DNA of 64,000 bases from Microcella daejeonensis (GTDB lineage Bacteria > Actinomycetota > Actinomycetes > Actinomycetales > Microbacteriaceae): positions 2,232,001 to 2,296,000 of the forward strand of contig NZ_CP113089.1 in assembly GCF_026625045.1 (NCBI RefSeq), given 5' to 3'. Under the pieces are notes generated by a model that was not told where the DNA came from, made no database searches, and saw nothing but the letters and a program-made list of their open reading frames with translations. Position 1 is the first letter of the stretch. Each line of letters begins with the position of its first letter. The translations under genes and the position numbers were made by a program. Below are positions 46,916 to 55,367 of the stretch, piece after piece.

Positions 46916-49591
46916 ATGCGCGTCATCGTCGTGGGCAGCGGGCTCGCGGGTCAGCTCGCGGCTCTGCGGGTGGCCGACGGGTCGCCGTCGACGACTCAGG
47001 AGATCGTGCTCCTCACGGGCGGGGTCCTGCCGTCGGGCTCCAGCCTCTGGGCGCAGGGCGGGCTCGCGGCGGCGACCGGCGCCGACGATTCTCCTGAATT
47101 GCACACCGCCGACACGATCGCCGCCGGCGCGGGGCTCACCGACCCGGCCGTCGCGGCGACCCTGTGCGCCGACGGTCCAGCCGCCGTCGCCGAGCTCATC
47201 GCCCGCGGGGTCGAGTTCGACCGCGACGCCGACGGGGAGCTCGCCCGCGGCCTCGAGGCGGCGCACTCCCGACCCCGGGTCCTGCACGCCGGCGGCGACG
47301 CGACCGGTTCGGTCATCGTGACGGCTCTGAGCGAGCGCCTGCGCGAGAGCCGCGTGATCGTGCGCGAGCGCACTCTCGTCACGCGCATCCTCGTGACGGA
47401 CGGGCGCGCGACGGGCGTCGAGATCGACGGGCCGGAGGGGATCAGCGAGCTCGCCGCCGATGCGGTCGTGCTCGCCACAGGGGGAGCGGGCGCGCTCTAC
47501 CCGCACACGACCAACCCCGCGACCTCCATCGGGTCGGGCATCGTGCTGGCCTACCGGGCGGGTGCGGCGGTCGCCGACCTCGAGTTCGTGCAGTTCCACC
47601 CCACCGTGCTCGTCGGGGGCGGCCTCGTCTCCGAGGCCGTGCGGGGCGAGGGCGCCGTGCTGCGCGACGAGTCCGGGCGGCGGTTCATGCTCGACGTGGA
47701 TGCCCGCGCCGAGCTCGCCCCCCGCGACATCGTCGCCCGCGCCATCGCCGACGCCATGGCCGCGCAGGGCGGCAGGCCCGTGCATCTCGACGCCACCGGG
47801 CTCGGAGGCGCGAGCGCCCTCGCCGCGCGCTTCCCCACGATCGACCGGCTCGTACGGCGCCTCGGCATCGACTGGGCGACCGAGCCCGTACCGGTGACGC
47901 CGGCCGCGCACTACGCGATGGGTGGGGTGCTCGCCGACCTCGACGGCCGCACGACCGTGCCCGGCCTCTTCGCGATCGGCGAGACGGCGGCGACCGGCGT
48001 GCACGGCGCGAACCGTCTCGCCTCGAACTCGCTGCTCGAGGCCGCCGTCTCGGCCATGCGCTGCGCGGCGCTGCTGCAGCAGGAGCCGGACCGCTGGGGC
48101 GCGTCTCTCGCCGTCCCCGCCTCCGAGTCGCCGTCCCGGCGTGCGTCGTCGCCCGTCGCCGTCGAGTCCGTGTCGATAACTCAGGAGATCCCCACCCTGC
48201 TGGCAGCCGCGACATCCGCACCCGATGTCCTCGCCGACGGGCTCTTGCCGATCACGGGGGAGGAGGTGCGCGAGCTCGCCTGGCAGCACCTCGGGCTCGT
48301 CCGTGACGGGCTCTCCCTGATCTCGCTCGGTCAGCGTCTGGCGGATTCCCGGCCCTCGGACGCCCTCGCCCGCACCCTGCTGCCCCTGGCGCGCCTCGTG
48401 ACGGCAGCAGCCCTGGCGCGCGAGGAGTCGCGCGGCGCGCATGCTCGGTCCGACGCCCCCGCGCCGGATCCTGCTGCTCGACTGCGACGGGCCTGGACGC
48501 GCGCGACGCCGGCATCTCCTGAGTTGTCGACAGCGCGCGCAGCCGCGATGCTGCCGTCCGCTGCGGAGGGGGAGCACCCCGCCGCGCCCGCAGCAGCTGC
48601 GCCCACCCAAGCCGCCGGGCGCCCCGCTGCCTCCAGCCCCGCCGCCTCCAGCCTCGCCGCCTCCGCTTCGGCGGCACCCGCCCCCTCGACCCCCGCAGGA
48701 GCCCCCCGCATGACCGACGCCCGCACCCCCGGCGAGTTCGACCCGCCGCGCCCCGCCGTCGAGGCGATCGTCGACCTGGCCCTCGCCGAGGACGCCCCCT
48801 GGGGCGACCTCTCCAGCGAGGCCTCCATCCCGGCGTCGGCGCTGGCGACCGCGCGGCTGTCGAGCCGCGTCGACGGGGTGCTCGCGGGCGGGCTCGCGCT
48901 CGCGACCGCGTTCCGACGGGCCGACGCCGGCATCGAGGTGCAGATGCTGCTGCCCGACGGTGCGCCGCTGACCCCGGGCGCCGAGGTCGCCGTCGTGCGC
49001 GGCCCGGCGCGGGGCATCCTCACCGGAGAGCGCGTCGCGCTCAACCTCGCCCAGCGCCTCTCCGGGGTCGCGACCCTCACGCGCGCTTACGTCGACGCCG
49101 TCGCCGGCACCCCTGCGCGCATCGTCGACACCCGCAAGACCACGCCGGGCCTGCGCGTGCTCGAGAAGGCCGCCGTGCGCGCAGGCGGGGCGCACAACCA
49201 CCGCCACTCGCTCTCCGACGCCGTCATGCTCAAGGACAACCACCTCGCCGTGCTCGCCGCGGAGGGGCTCGGCATCGCCGAGGCGATCCGCACGGTGCGC
49301 AGCCGCATCCCGCACACCACCACGCTCGAGGTCGAGGTCGACCGTATCGACCAGATCGAGGCCGTGCTCGACGGCGGCGCCGACATCGTCCTGCTCGACA
49401 ACTTCGCGCTCGCCGACCTCGTCGCCGCCGTGGCGCTGATCGACGGCCGGGCGCTCGTCGAGGCCAGCGGGGGAGTGAGCCTCGACACCGTGCGCGCGAT
49501 CGCCGAGACCGGCGTCGACATCATCTCGGTCGGGGCGCTCACCCACTCCGCGCCCGCGCTCGATCTCGGGCTCGACATCTCGGTGCGATGA
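46916..49591 (+). CDS. nadB: Fused L-aspartate oxidase / quinolinate phosphoribosyltransferase (NadB-NadC)
   Basis: One uninterrupted frame of 891 residues. Residues 1 to about 520 are NadB: FAD site VIVVGSGLAGQLAALRV, SLWAQGGLAAATG, ATGGAGALYPHTTNP, FVQFHPTVLVGGG, GANRLASNSLLEA and REESRGAH. A roughly 75-residue Ala/Pro/Ser linker follows, then NadC from about residue 599. There is no stop between the halves. NadB oxidises aspartate to iminoaspartate for NadA; NadC uses the resulting quinolinate. Two inverted-repeat pairs are embedded (46987-47106 and 48172-48531), the last arm lying in the linker. Either a true fusion or nadC is also started internally at 48710. Confidence 0.85.
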   Translation: MRVIVVGSGLAGQLAALRVADGSPSTTQEIVLLTGGVLPSGSSLWAQGGLAAATGADDSPELHTADTIAAGAGLTDPAVAATLCADGPAAVAELIARGVEFDRDADGELARGLEAAHSRPRVLHAGGDATGSVIVTALSERLRESRVIVRERTLVTRILVTDGRATGVEIDGPEGISELAADAVVLATGGAGALYPHTTNPATSIGSGIVLAYRAGAAVADLEFVQFHPTVLVGGGLVSEAVRGEGAVLRDESGRRFMLDVDARAELAPRDIVARAIADAMAAQGGRPVHLDATGLGGASALAARFPTIDRLVRRLGIDWATEPVPVTPAAHYAMGGVLADLDGRTTVPGLFAIGETAATGVHGANRLASNSLLEAAVSAMRCAALLQQEPDRWGASLAVPASESPSRRASSPVAVESVSITQEIPTLLAAATSAPDVLADGLLPITGEEVRELAWQHLGLVRDGLSLISLGQRLADSRPSDALARTLLPLARLVTAAALAREESRGAHARSDAPAPDPAARLRRAWTRATPASPELSTARAAAMLPSAAEGEHPAAPAAAAPTQAAGRPAASSPAASSLAASASAAPAPSTPAGAPRMTDARTPGEFDPPRPAVEAIVDLALAEDAPWGDLSSEASIPASALATARLSSRVDGVLAGGLALATAFRRADAGIEVQMLLPDGAPLTPGAEVAVVRGPARGILTGERVALNLAQRLSGVATLTRAYVDAVAGTPARIVDTRKTTPGLRVLEKAAVRAGGAHNHRHSLSDAVMLKDNHLAVLAAEGLGIAEAIRTVRSRIPHTTTLEVEVDRIDQIEAVLDGGADIVLLDNFALADLVAAVALIDGRALVEASGGVSLDTVRAIAETGVDIISVGALTHSAPALDLGLDISVR
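46987..47106. repeat. Inverted-repeat pair 4, inside nadB
   Basis: GTCGACGACTCAGGAG (46987-47002) faces CTCCTGAATTGCACAC (47091-47106); the right arm matches 12 of 16 consensus bases. In frame they encode STTQE (residues 25-29) and SPELHT (59-64). DSPELH is normal NadB sequence, but it is written GAT TCT CCT GAA TTG, codons hardly used elsewhere here. The left arm is a clear family member; the right one is uncertain. Confidence 0.55.
48172..48531. repeat. Inverted-repeat pair 5, inside nadB and the NadB-NadC linker
   Basis: GTCGATAACTCAGGAG (48172-48187) faces CTCCTGAGTTGTCGAC (48516-48531) with 328 bases between, the longest spacing in the family; one mismatch in 16. In frame the arms encode SITQE (from residue 420) and SPELST (from residue 534). 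The right arm is identical to those of intergenic pairs and lies just past the end of the conserved NadB sequence. Confidence 0.85.
48710..49591 (+). CDS. nadC: Carboxylating nicotinate-nucleotide diphosphorylase (NadC), internal start of the fusion
   Basis: The last 293 codons of the nadB frame form a complete NadC. RGILTGERVALNLAQRLSGVATLT and VDTRKTTPGLRVLEKAAVRAGG (quoted parts: ERVALNLAQRLSGVAT, VDTRKTTPGLRVLEK) are the family core, with HNHRHSLSDAVMLKDNH next and VLLDNF near the end. It turns quinolinate plus PRPP into nicotinate mononucleotide. An ATG at 48710 has CAGGAG twelve to seven bases upstream, so independent translation is likely even though no stop precedes it. Its stop overlaps nifS by ATGA. 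Confidence 0.85.
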   Translation: MTDARTPGEFDPPRPAVEAIVDLALAEDAPWGDLSSEASIPASALATARLSSRVDGVLAGGLALATAFRRADAGIEVQMLLPDGAPLTPGAEVAVVRGPARGILTGERVALNLAQRLSGVATLTRAYVDAVAGTPARIVDTRKTTPGLRVLEKAAVRAGGAHNHRHSLSDAVMLKDNHLAVLAAEGLGIAEAIRTVRSRIPHTTTLEVEVDRIDQIEAVLDGGADIVLLDNFALADLVAAVALIDGRALVEASGGVSLDTVRAIAETGVDIISVGALTHSAPALDLGLDISVR

Positions 49592-50763
49592 CCGACCGGC
49601 TGATCGACCTCGACCAGTCGGCGACGACGGCCGTGCGCCGCGCCGTGCTCGAGGCGATGTGGCCGCACCTGACCGGCGGCTACGGCAACCCGTCGAGCAC
49701 GCACGCCCTCGGGCGGGCGGCCGCGACGGCGCTGCAGGATGCCCGCGCGCGCGTCGCGGCCCGCTGCGGGGTCCGTCCGGCGCAGGTGGTGTTCACCAGC
49801 GGCGGCACGGAGGCCGACAACCTCGCCGTGATCGGCTTGACCCTCGGAAGCATCAGAGCCGGCCGCGACCGCCACATCATCGTGGGGGCCGTCGAGCACG
49901 AGGCCGTGCTCGAGGCCGCCGACCACCTGCGCCGCTGGCACGAGGTCGAGGTCACGATCGCTCCCGTCGACAACTCAGGAGAAGTCGACGTCGAGGCCGT
50001 GCGTGCCGCCCTCCGACCGGGCACGGCTCTCGTGAGCGTGCAGCACGCCAACAACGAGGTGGGCACCCTGCAGCCCGTGCGGGCACTGGGCGAGGCGGCC
50101 CACGCGGTCGGTGCGCTGCTGCACGTCGACGCCGTGCAGACCGCGGGCTGGGTGCCGCTTGACCCGGCGAGAACTCCTGAGTTGTCGACGGCCGACGCGA
50201 TCAGCATCAGCGGTCACAAGCTCGGGGCCCCCAAAGGCGTCGGCGCCCTCGTCCTGCGAACGAGCGCGCCCCTCGAGCCGCTCGTGCACGGCGGCGGCCA
50301 GGAGCGCGACCGCCGCTCCGGCACCGAGAACGTCGCCGGGGCGGTGGGTCTCGCGACGGCGCTCGAGCTCGCCGAGGCCGAGCGCGATCCCGGCACCGTG
50401 AGCACCGTCGCCGCCCGCCGCGACCGCTTCATCGCCGCGGTGCTCGCGGCGGTGCCCGAGGCCCGCCTCACCGGCCACCCCGAGCGGCGGCTGCCCGGCC
50501 ACGCCTCCTTCGTGGTCGACGGACTCGGCGGTGAGCCGCTGCTCATCGCCCTCGACGACCGCGGCATCATCTGCTCGAGCGGGTCGGCCTGCGCCGCCGG
50601 CCGCGACGACCCCTCGCCGGTGCTGCTCGCGATGGGGTACGACCCCGACCTCGCTCGCACGGCGCTGCGCTTCAGCTTCGGAGCGGAGACGAGCGACGCC
50701 GACCTCAACACGGCGGTCGCGGCGCTGCAGGACTCCGCCGCCGGGCTGCGCGCGCTGCGCTGA
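49588..50763 (+). CDS. Cysteine desulfurase (NifS/IscS-like)
   Basis: A 391-residue PLP enzyme that releases sulfur from cysteine for Fe-S assembly. YGNPSSTHALGRAA, FTSGGTEADNLAVIG, HANNEVGTLQPV, SISGHKLGAPKGVGALV (PLP Lys) and CSSGSACAAG (active Cys loop) are all present. Placed last in the NAD operon, it probably supplies NadA's cluster. An inverted-repeat pair (49966-50189) is written into it: VDNSGE at residues 127-132 and TPELST at 196-201, positions that are variable in the family. Confidence 0.93.
   Translation: MTDRLIDLDQSATTAVRRAVLEAMWPHLTGGYGNPSSTHALGRAAATALQDARARVAARCGVRPAQVVFTSGGTEADNLAVIGLTLGSIRAGRDRHIIVGAVEHEAVLEAADHLRRWHEVEVTIAPVDNSGEVDVEAVRAALRPGTALVSVQHANNEVGTLQPVRALGEAAHAVGALLHVDAVQTAGWVPLDPARTPELSTADAISISGHKLGAPKGVGALVLRTSAPLEPLVHGGGQERDRRSGTENVAGAVGLATALELAEAERDPGTVSTVAARRDRFIAAVLAAVPEARLTGHPERRLPGHASFVVDGLGGEPLLIALDDRGIICSSGSACAAGRDDPSPVLLAMGYDPDLARTALRFSFGAETSDADLNTAVAALQDSAAGLRALR
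49966..50189. repeat. Inverted-repeat pair 6, inside the cysteine desulfurase gene
   Basis: GTCGACAACTCAGGAG (49966-49981) faces CTCCTGAGTTGTCGAC (50174-50189), a perfect 16-bp match with 192 bases between. Both arms are in frame and use otherwise rare codons (TCA, GGA, ACT, CCT, TTG). The protein keeps normal family length at both places, so the arms seem to have replaced sequence and not been inserted. Confidence 0.9.
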
Positions 50764-50880
50764 CTGCGCGCCCTGCGCTGGCCGCGCTGGCTGCGGACGC
50801 TGCGCCGTCCGAGCGCCGTGCGCTGACCGGGCGCCCTGCGCGGGCAGCGCGCCCTCCAGCGCCCGCCCCGTCTCCCGCGC
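50764..50880. repeat. Low-complexity CTGCGC-rich spacer between nifS and recO
   Basis: Starting in the last nifS codons, short imperfect units such as CTGCGCGCGCTGCGCTGACTG and GCCCTGCGCTGGCC (quoted in parts under 20 bases: CTGCGCGCCCTGCGCTGG) repeat for about 110 bases. No ORF of note. It may be slipped-strand expansion or a loose terminator. Confidence 0.4.
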
Positions 50881-50886
50881 GATACT
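50881..50886 (+). promoter_or_regulatory. Candidate -10 element for a leaderless recO transcript
   Basis: GATACT ends six bases before the GTG at 50893; no ribosome site is present in the six intervening bases. Confidence 0.4.
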
Positions 50887-50892
50887 GGTCAC

Positions 50893-51678
50893 GTGCCCAC
50901 CTATCGAGACGAAGCCGTCGTGCTGCGCACCCACAAGCTGGGTGAGGCCGACCGCATCGTGACGATGCTGAGCCGCCAGCACGGCAAGATCCGCGCCGTG
51001 GCCAAGGGCGTGCGCCGCACCGGCAGCCGGTTCGGATCCCGCCTCGAGCCGTTCATGGTCGCCGACGTGCAGCTCTACCAGGGGCGCAGCCTCGACATCG
51101 TGCAGCAGGCCGAGTCGCTCGGCGCGTACGGCGAGGACATCGTGAGCGACTACGGCCGGTACACGGCCGCGAGCGTCATGGTCGAGACGGCCGATCGCGT
51201 GACGGGCGACGACGGCGGGGGCATCCAGCAGTACCTGCTGCTCGTCGGAGCCCTGCGCTCGCTCTCGCGCGGCGAGCACGACCCGAGCCTCACGCTCGAC
51301 TCGTACCTGCTGCGGTCGCTCTCGATCGCGGGATGGGCGCCGAGCTTCGGCGACTGCGCCGTGACCGGCGCGCCCGGCCCGCACCGGTCGTTCGTGGTGC
51401 AGCTGGGCGGCATGGTCGCCGACGAGGCCGCCCCGCCGGGGGCGCCGAGGGTGAGCCCGCCCGCCCTCGCGCTGCTCTCCGCGCTCATGACGGGCGACTG
51501 GGACGTCGCCGACGCGAGCGAGGAGCGCCCGCGGCAGCAGGCGAGCGGCATCATCGCCGCCTACGCGCAGTTCCACTTGGAGCGCGGCCTGCGCTCGCTG
51601 CCGCACGTCGACCGCGATGCCCGTGCGAGCATCCCCGTGCACCCGGCCGACGATCTCGCGATCGGCAGCACGGCGTGA
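50893..51678 (+). CDS. recO: DNA repair protein RecO
   Basis: A 261-residue recombination mediator. [20 protein letters not shown] starts the N-terminal OB fold, with [24 protein letters not shown] (part: [18 protein letters not shown]) next. A helical C-terminal domain follows, lacking the four-Cys zinc site seen in some members (only isolated Cys at DCAVTG). It loads RecA with RecR. Stop overlaps the uppS start by GTGA, and recO-uppS is a conserved actinobacterial order. Confidence 0.94.
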   Translation: MPTYRDEAVVLRTHKLGEADRIVTMLSRQHGKIRAVAKGVRRTGSRFGSRLEPFMVADVQLYQGRSLDIVQQAESLGAYGEDIVSDYGRYTAASVMVETADRVTGDDGGGIQQYLLLVGALRSLSRGEHDPSLTLDSYLLRSLSIAGWAPSFGDCAVTGAPGPHRSFVVQLGGMVADEAAPPGAPRVSPPALALLSALMTGDWDVADASEERPRQQASGIIAAYAQFHLERGLRSLPHVDRDARASIPVHPADDLAIGSTA

Positions 51679-52616
51679 GCGGCGCGCAGCGCGACGAGGG
51701 CCGGCCGGCGCCGCGCACGAGCGGCCGCGAGCGCCGCGCGGCCCGCAGGGCCGAGGTCGCCGAGCCGCTGCGTCCGATCGACTGGACGGGCGAGCGTCCC
51801 CCCGCCGTCGCGGCCGCCGCCGTGCCGAAGCACGTCGCGATCGTCATGGACGGCAACGGCCGCTGGGCCAACCTCAAGGGCCTCACCCGCATCGAGGGGC
51901 ACCGCGCGGGCGAGGCGAGCCTGCTCGACGTCGTCGCCGGCGCCATCCAGCTCGGGGTCACGCACCTCAGCGTCTACGCCTTCTCGACCGAGAACTGGAG
52001 CCGCAGCCCCGAGGAGGTGCGGTTCCTCATGGGCTTCAACCGCGAGGTGCTGCGCCGCCGCCGCGACCAGCTCGACGCGTGGAACGTGCGCATCCGCTGG
52101 TCGGGGCGCCGCCCGCGGCTGTGGCGCAGCGTCGTCTCCGAGCTCGAGGAGGCCGAGCGCCGAACCGCCGGCAACACCGGCCTCACCCTCACGATGTGCG
52201 TCAACTACGGCGGCCGGATCGAACTGGTGGATGCCGTGCGCCGCATCGCCGAGGAGGCCGCGGCCGGCCGCATTGCCCCGAACCGCATCACCGAGCGCAC
52301 GATCGGCGCCCACCTCTACGAGCCCGACGCCCCCGACGTGGATCTCTTCGTGCGGTCGAGCGGCGAGCAGCGCACGAGCAACTTCCTGCTCTGGCAGAGC
52401 GCCTACGCCGAGATGGTGTTCCTCGACACGCTGTGGCCCGACTTCCGCCGTCGGCACCTGTGGGCGGCGATCGAGTCGTACGCGGGGCGCGACCGGCGCT
52501 TCGGGGGAGCCGTCGACAAGCCCGTCGCCGAGCCCGGCGCCGATTCTCTCGGCGAGCGCGGCGCGCCCGTCGACCGCGCGGCGGGCGTCGCCGCCGAGCC
52601 CGCGCCGGGGGAGTAG
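51675..52616 (+). CDS. uppS: Isoprenyl (polyprenyl) diphosphate synthase, UppS family
   Basis: A 313-residue cis-prenyltransferase that makes the lipid carrier for cell-wall synthesis. [18 protein letters not shown] (about residues 54-71) has the catalytic Asp, followed by [23 protein letters not shown] and [22 protein letters not shown] (part: [18 protein letters not shown]), the product-binding end. An Arg-rich 45-residue N-terminal and a Pro/Ala-rich C-terminal extension lie outside the core. GTG start inside the recO stop. Confidence 0.95.
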   Translation: MSGAQRDEGRPAPRTSGRERRAARRAEVAEPLRPIDWTGERPPAVAAAAVPKHVAIVMDGNGRWANLKGLTRIEGHRAGEASLLDVVAGAIQLGVTHLSVYAFSTENWSRSPEEVRFLMGFNREVLRRRRDQLDAWNVRIRWSGRRPRLWRSVVSELEEAERRTAGNTGLTLTMCVNYGGRIELVDAVRRIAEEAAAGRIAPNRITERTIGAHLYEPDAPDVDLFVRSSGEQRTSNFLLWQSAYAEMVFLDTLWPDFRRRHLWAAIESYAGRDRRFGGAVDKPVAEPGADSLGERGAPVDRAAGVAAEPAPGE

Positions 52617-52632
52617 CCGACCCGCGGCTCAC

Positions 52633-52638
52633 TAGACT
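52633..52638 (+). promoter_or_regulatory. Candidate -10 element for glyS
   Basis: TAGACT lies 60 bases upstream of the glyS GTG (52699). Here a real leader with AAGGAG (52686-52691) follows, in contrast to the leaderless genes. Confidence 0.4.
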
Positions 52639-52698
52639 GGGCCCTTGCGCGACCGGCGCCGAGCATCCAGTTCGGCCGACCCCTCAAGGAGACCCACA

Positions 52699-54084
52699 GT
52701 GGCAGCCCCGACCCGACTCGACTCGGTCATCTCCCTCGCCAAGCGGCGCGGATTCGTGTTCCAGGCCGGTGAGATCTACGGCGGATCGCGCTCCGCGTGG
52801 GACTACGGGCCCCTCGGCGTCGAGCTCAAGGAGAACATCAAGCGCCAGTGGTGGCGCACGATGGTGCAGGGCCGCGCCGACGTCGTGGGCCTCGACTCGA
52901 GCGTCATCCTGCCGAAGAAGGTCTGGGAGGCCTCGGGCCACGTCGACGTCTTCAGCGACCCCCTGGTCGAGTGCCTGCAGTGCCACAAGCGCTACCGGGC
53001 CGACCACCTCGAGGAGGAGTACGAGGAGAAGAAGGGCCGCGCCCCCGAGAACGGCCTCGCCGACATCGTCTGCACCAACTGCGGCACCCGCGGCCAGTGG
53101 AGCGCGCCGCGCGAGTTCAGCGGCCTGCTCAAGACCTACCTCGGCCCCGTCGACGACGAATCCGGGATGCACTACCTGCGCCCCGAAACGGCCCAGGGCA
53201 TCTTCGTGAACTTCGTCAACGTGCTCGGCGCCTCGCGGCAGAAGCCTCCCTTCGGCATCGGGCAGATCGGCAAGTCGTTCCGCAACGAGATCACGCCGGG
53301 CAACTTCATCTTCCGCACGCGCGAGTTCGAGCAGATGGAGCTCGAGTTCTTCGTCGAGCCGGGCACGGACGAGGAATGGCACCAGTACTGGATCGACCTC
53401 TCGCAGAAGTGGTACAGCGATCTCGGAATCGACCCCGAGAACATCCGGCAGTACGAGCACCCCGCTGAGAAGCTGTCGCACTACTCCAAGCGAACCGTCG
53501 ACCTGGAGTACCGCTTCGGCTTCGCCGGCAGCGAGTGGGGCGAGCTCATGGGCGTCGCGAACCGCACCGATTTCGACCTGTCGACCCACGCGGCCGCCTC
53601 GGGCACCGACCTGTCGTACTTCGACCAGGCCAAGAACGAGCGCTGGGTGCCGTACGTCATCGAGCCGGCCTTCGGTCTCACGCGCGCGCTCATGGCGTTC
53701 CTGCTCGACGCCTACTACGAGGACGAGGCGCCCAACACGAAGGGCGGCGTCGACAAGCGCACCGTGCTGCGGCTCGACCGCCGTCTCGCGCCGGTCAAGG
53801 CCGCCGTGCTGCCGCTCTCGCGCAACGAGCAGCTCTCGCCCGTCGCGCGCGAGCTCGCGGCCACGCTGCGCCAGCACTGGAACGTCGACTTCGACGACGC
53901 CGGGGCCATCGGTCGCCGCTACCGCCGGCAGGACGAGATCGGCACGCCGTTCGCCATCACCGTCGACTTCGACACCCTCGAGGATCAGGCGGTGACGGTG
54001 CGCGAGCGCGACAGCATGGAGCAGCAGCGCATCCCGCTGGCGAAGCTCGAGGGCTTCCTCGCGGCGGAGCTGCTCGGGGCCTGA
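52699..54084 (+). CDS. glyS: Glycine--tRNA ligase (homodimeric type)
   Basis: A 461-residue class II synthetase of the alpha2 type. [24 protein letters not shown] is the N-terminal signature (part: [18 protein letters not shown]). Two Cys pairs (CLQCHKRY and CTNCGTRG) probably bind zinc. Motif 2 is [22 protein letters not shown] (part: [20 protein letters not shown]), and motif 3 contains [11 protein letters not shown]. The anticodon-binding domain follows. GTG 52699 is set by AAGGAG just upstream; the frame is open further but not conserved. Confidence 0.96.
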   Translation: MAAPTRLDSVISLAKRRGFVFQAGEIYGGSRSAWDYGPLGVELKENIKRQWWRTMVQGRADVVGLDSSVILPKKVWEASGHVDVFSDPLVECLQCHKRYRADHLEEEYEEKKGRAPENGLADIVCTNCGTRGQWSAPREFSGLLKTYLGPVDDESGMHYLRPETAQGIFVNFVNVLGASRQKPPFGIGQIGKSFRNEITPGNFIFRTREFEQMELEFFVEPGTDEEWHQYWIDLSQKWYSDLGIDPENIRQYEHPAEKLSHYSKRTVDLEYRFGFAGSEWGELMGVANRTDFDLSTHAAASGTDLSYFDQAKNERWVPYVIEPAFGLTRALMAFLLDAYYEDEAPNTKGGVDKRTVLRLDRRLAPVKAAVLPLSRNEQLSPVARELAATLRQHWNVDFDDAGAIGRRYRRQDEIGTPFAITVDFDTLEDQAVTVRERDSMEQQRIPLAKLEGFLAAELLGA

Positions 54085-54228
54085 GCGCGCCGCCGCCGCT
54101 CGGCGCCTGAGCGCGGCGCCGCCGGACGGTCCGCGCCCGCCCGGGCGCCCTCCCGCCAGCGCCCGTCCGCGCTCGCCCGGCCGCGCCCGCCCGCCCGCCC
54201 GCGCCCGGCCTCATCCGCCCTCGCACCC
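54085..54228. other. Very C-rich intergenic stretch after glyS
   Basis: Runs of CGCC/GCCCG units (for example CCCGCCCGCCCGCCCGCG near 54188) with imperfect repeats of CGGCGCCTGAGCGC at the start. No gene is evident. Together with repeat pair 7 it fills the 347-base gap up to 54432. Confidence 0.4.
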
Positions 54229-54314
54229 GTCGACAACTCAGGAGTCCGCGCGCTTTCACCCGCCTTGTGGCCGGTTCGAAGCGGTTATGCGGCCCGATTT
54301 CCTGAGTTGTCGAC
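54229..54314. repeat. Inverted-repeat pair 7, intergenic
   Basis: GTCGACAACTCAGGAG (54229-54244) faces TTCCTGAGTTGTCGAC (54299-54314), one mismatch in 16, with 54 bases between. The interior is less GC-rich than the surroundings. It lies between glyS and the nuclease-like gene at 54432. Confidence 0.9.
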
Positions 54315-54431
54315 GGCGACAGGCGGATACCGCCCGTTTACGGGTCCTCCCGACGATCATCGGAGCGGGATCGTTCCCCGCCCGGTCCGGGTCCGCCCGT
54401 CTCGCACGGCCGGTCGTTGCACACTCCGTGC

Positions 54432-55367
54432 ATGCACCCGCTCATCGCCGCGATCGTCGAGGTCGGGGGTGCCGCGGGGCGTCGGCATCTCACCGATCGG
54501 GGTTTCACCGATCGCGAGCTCCGGGCCGCGGTGCGCGCCGGCGTCATCCAGCGCGCCCGGCGCGGCTGGTACACGGTCTGGCCGCGGGGCGACAGCCGTT
54601 TCGCCGCGCTGAGGCTCGGCGGCCGGCTCACCGGCCTCGCGGCGATCGAGGCGCTCGGCGGCTGGGTGCTCCGCCCGCCGCGGCTCGAGGTGGCCGTCCC
54701 CCGCAACGCCTCCCGTCTCCGCGACCCGCACCGCCGTCGACCGCTCCGGGATCGGTCGCGCCGCGGCGTCACCGTCCACTGGGTCGCGCAGGCGCACGAT
54801 CGGGACACGAGCTCGGGCATCGTGCCCGTCGCCGAGGCGCTGCGGGTGGTGATCCGCGAGGAGACGCGGGAGGTCGCCATCGCGGCGGTCGATTGGGCCC
54901 TGCGCACCGGCGCGCTCGACCATGACGGCCTGGCCGCACTCGCGCGCAGCATCCCCCGCCCCCTCGTGCCGCGTCTGCGCGAGGCCGACGCGCTCTGCGA
55001 TTCGCTGCCCGAGAGCCTCGCACGATCGCGGCTGCGAGCGGCGGGTCTGCAGGTGCGATCCCAGGTCGAGGTGGAGGGCGCCGGCCCGATCGACCTCGTC
55101 ATCGAGGGTGTCGTCGCGCTCGAAGTGGACGGTGATCGTTTCCACCGTGATCGCTTCGAGCAGGACCGCGCGAAGGACCTCGTCATCACCGCGGCGGGGA
55201 TGCACGTCCTCCGCCCGAGCGCCCGGCACGTCTTCGACGACTGGAGCGCGGTGGTGCGGGCGGTCCGCCGAGCGCTGCGCGAGCGGGTCGCGCTGCCGCC
55301 CGGTCAGGATCGACCTGTCCGCCTCCGACGGAATACTCGCGCGCGTTCAGCGTTGCCCTCTGCATGA
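54432..55367 (+). CDS. Protein with Vsr/DUF559-like nuclease domain
   Basis: A 311-residue protein. The first 80 residues look like a small winged-helix or AbiEi-like regulator domain (TDRGFTDRELRAAVRAGVIQR, then RARRGWYTVWP). The C-terminal third resembles the DUF559/very-short-patch-repair nuclease fold: SRLRAAGLQVRSQVEVEGAGPIDLVIEG, then ALEVDGDRFHRDR and RAKDLVITAAGMHVLRPSA (quoted in parts). The Asp and Glu of IDLVIEG/ALEVDG would be the PD-(D/E)xK residues. Such proteins are frequent and variable in Microbacteriaceae; their role is not settled. Overlaps the DsbA gene by ATGA. Confidence 0.65.
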   Translation: MHPLIAAIVEVGGAAGRRHLTDRGFTDRELRAAVRAGVIQRARRGWYTVWPRGDSRFAALRLGGRLTGLAAIEALGGWVLRPPRLEVAVPRNASRLRDPHRRRPLRDRSRRGVTVHWVAQAHDRDTSSGIVPVAEALRVVIREETREVAIAAVDWALRTGALDHDGLAALARSIPRPLVPRLREADALCDSLPESLARSRLRAAGLQVRSQVEVEGAGPIDLVIEGVVALEVDGDRFHRDRFEQDRAKDLVITAAGMHVLRPSARHVFDDWSAVVRAVRRALRERVALPPGQDRPVRLRRNTRARSALPSA

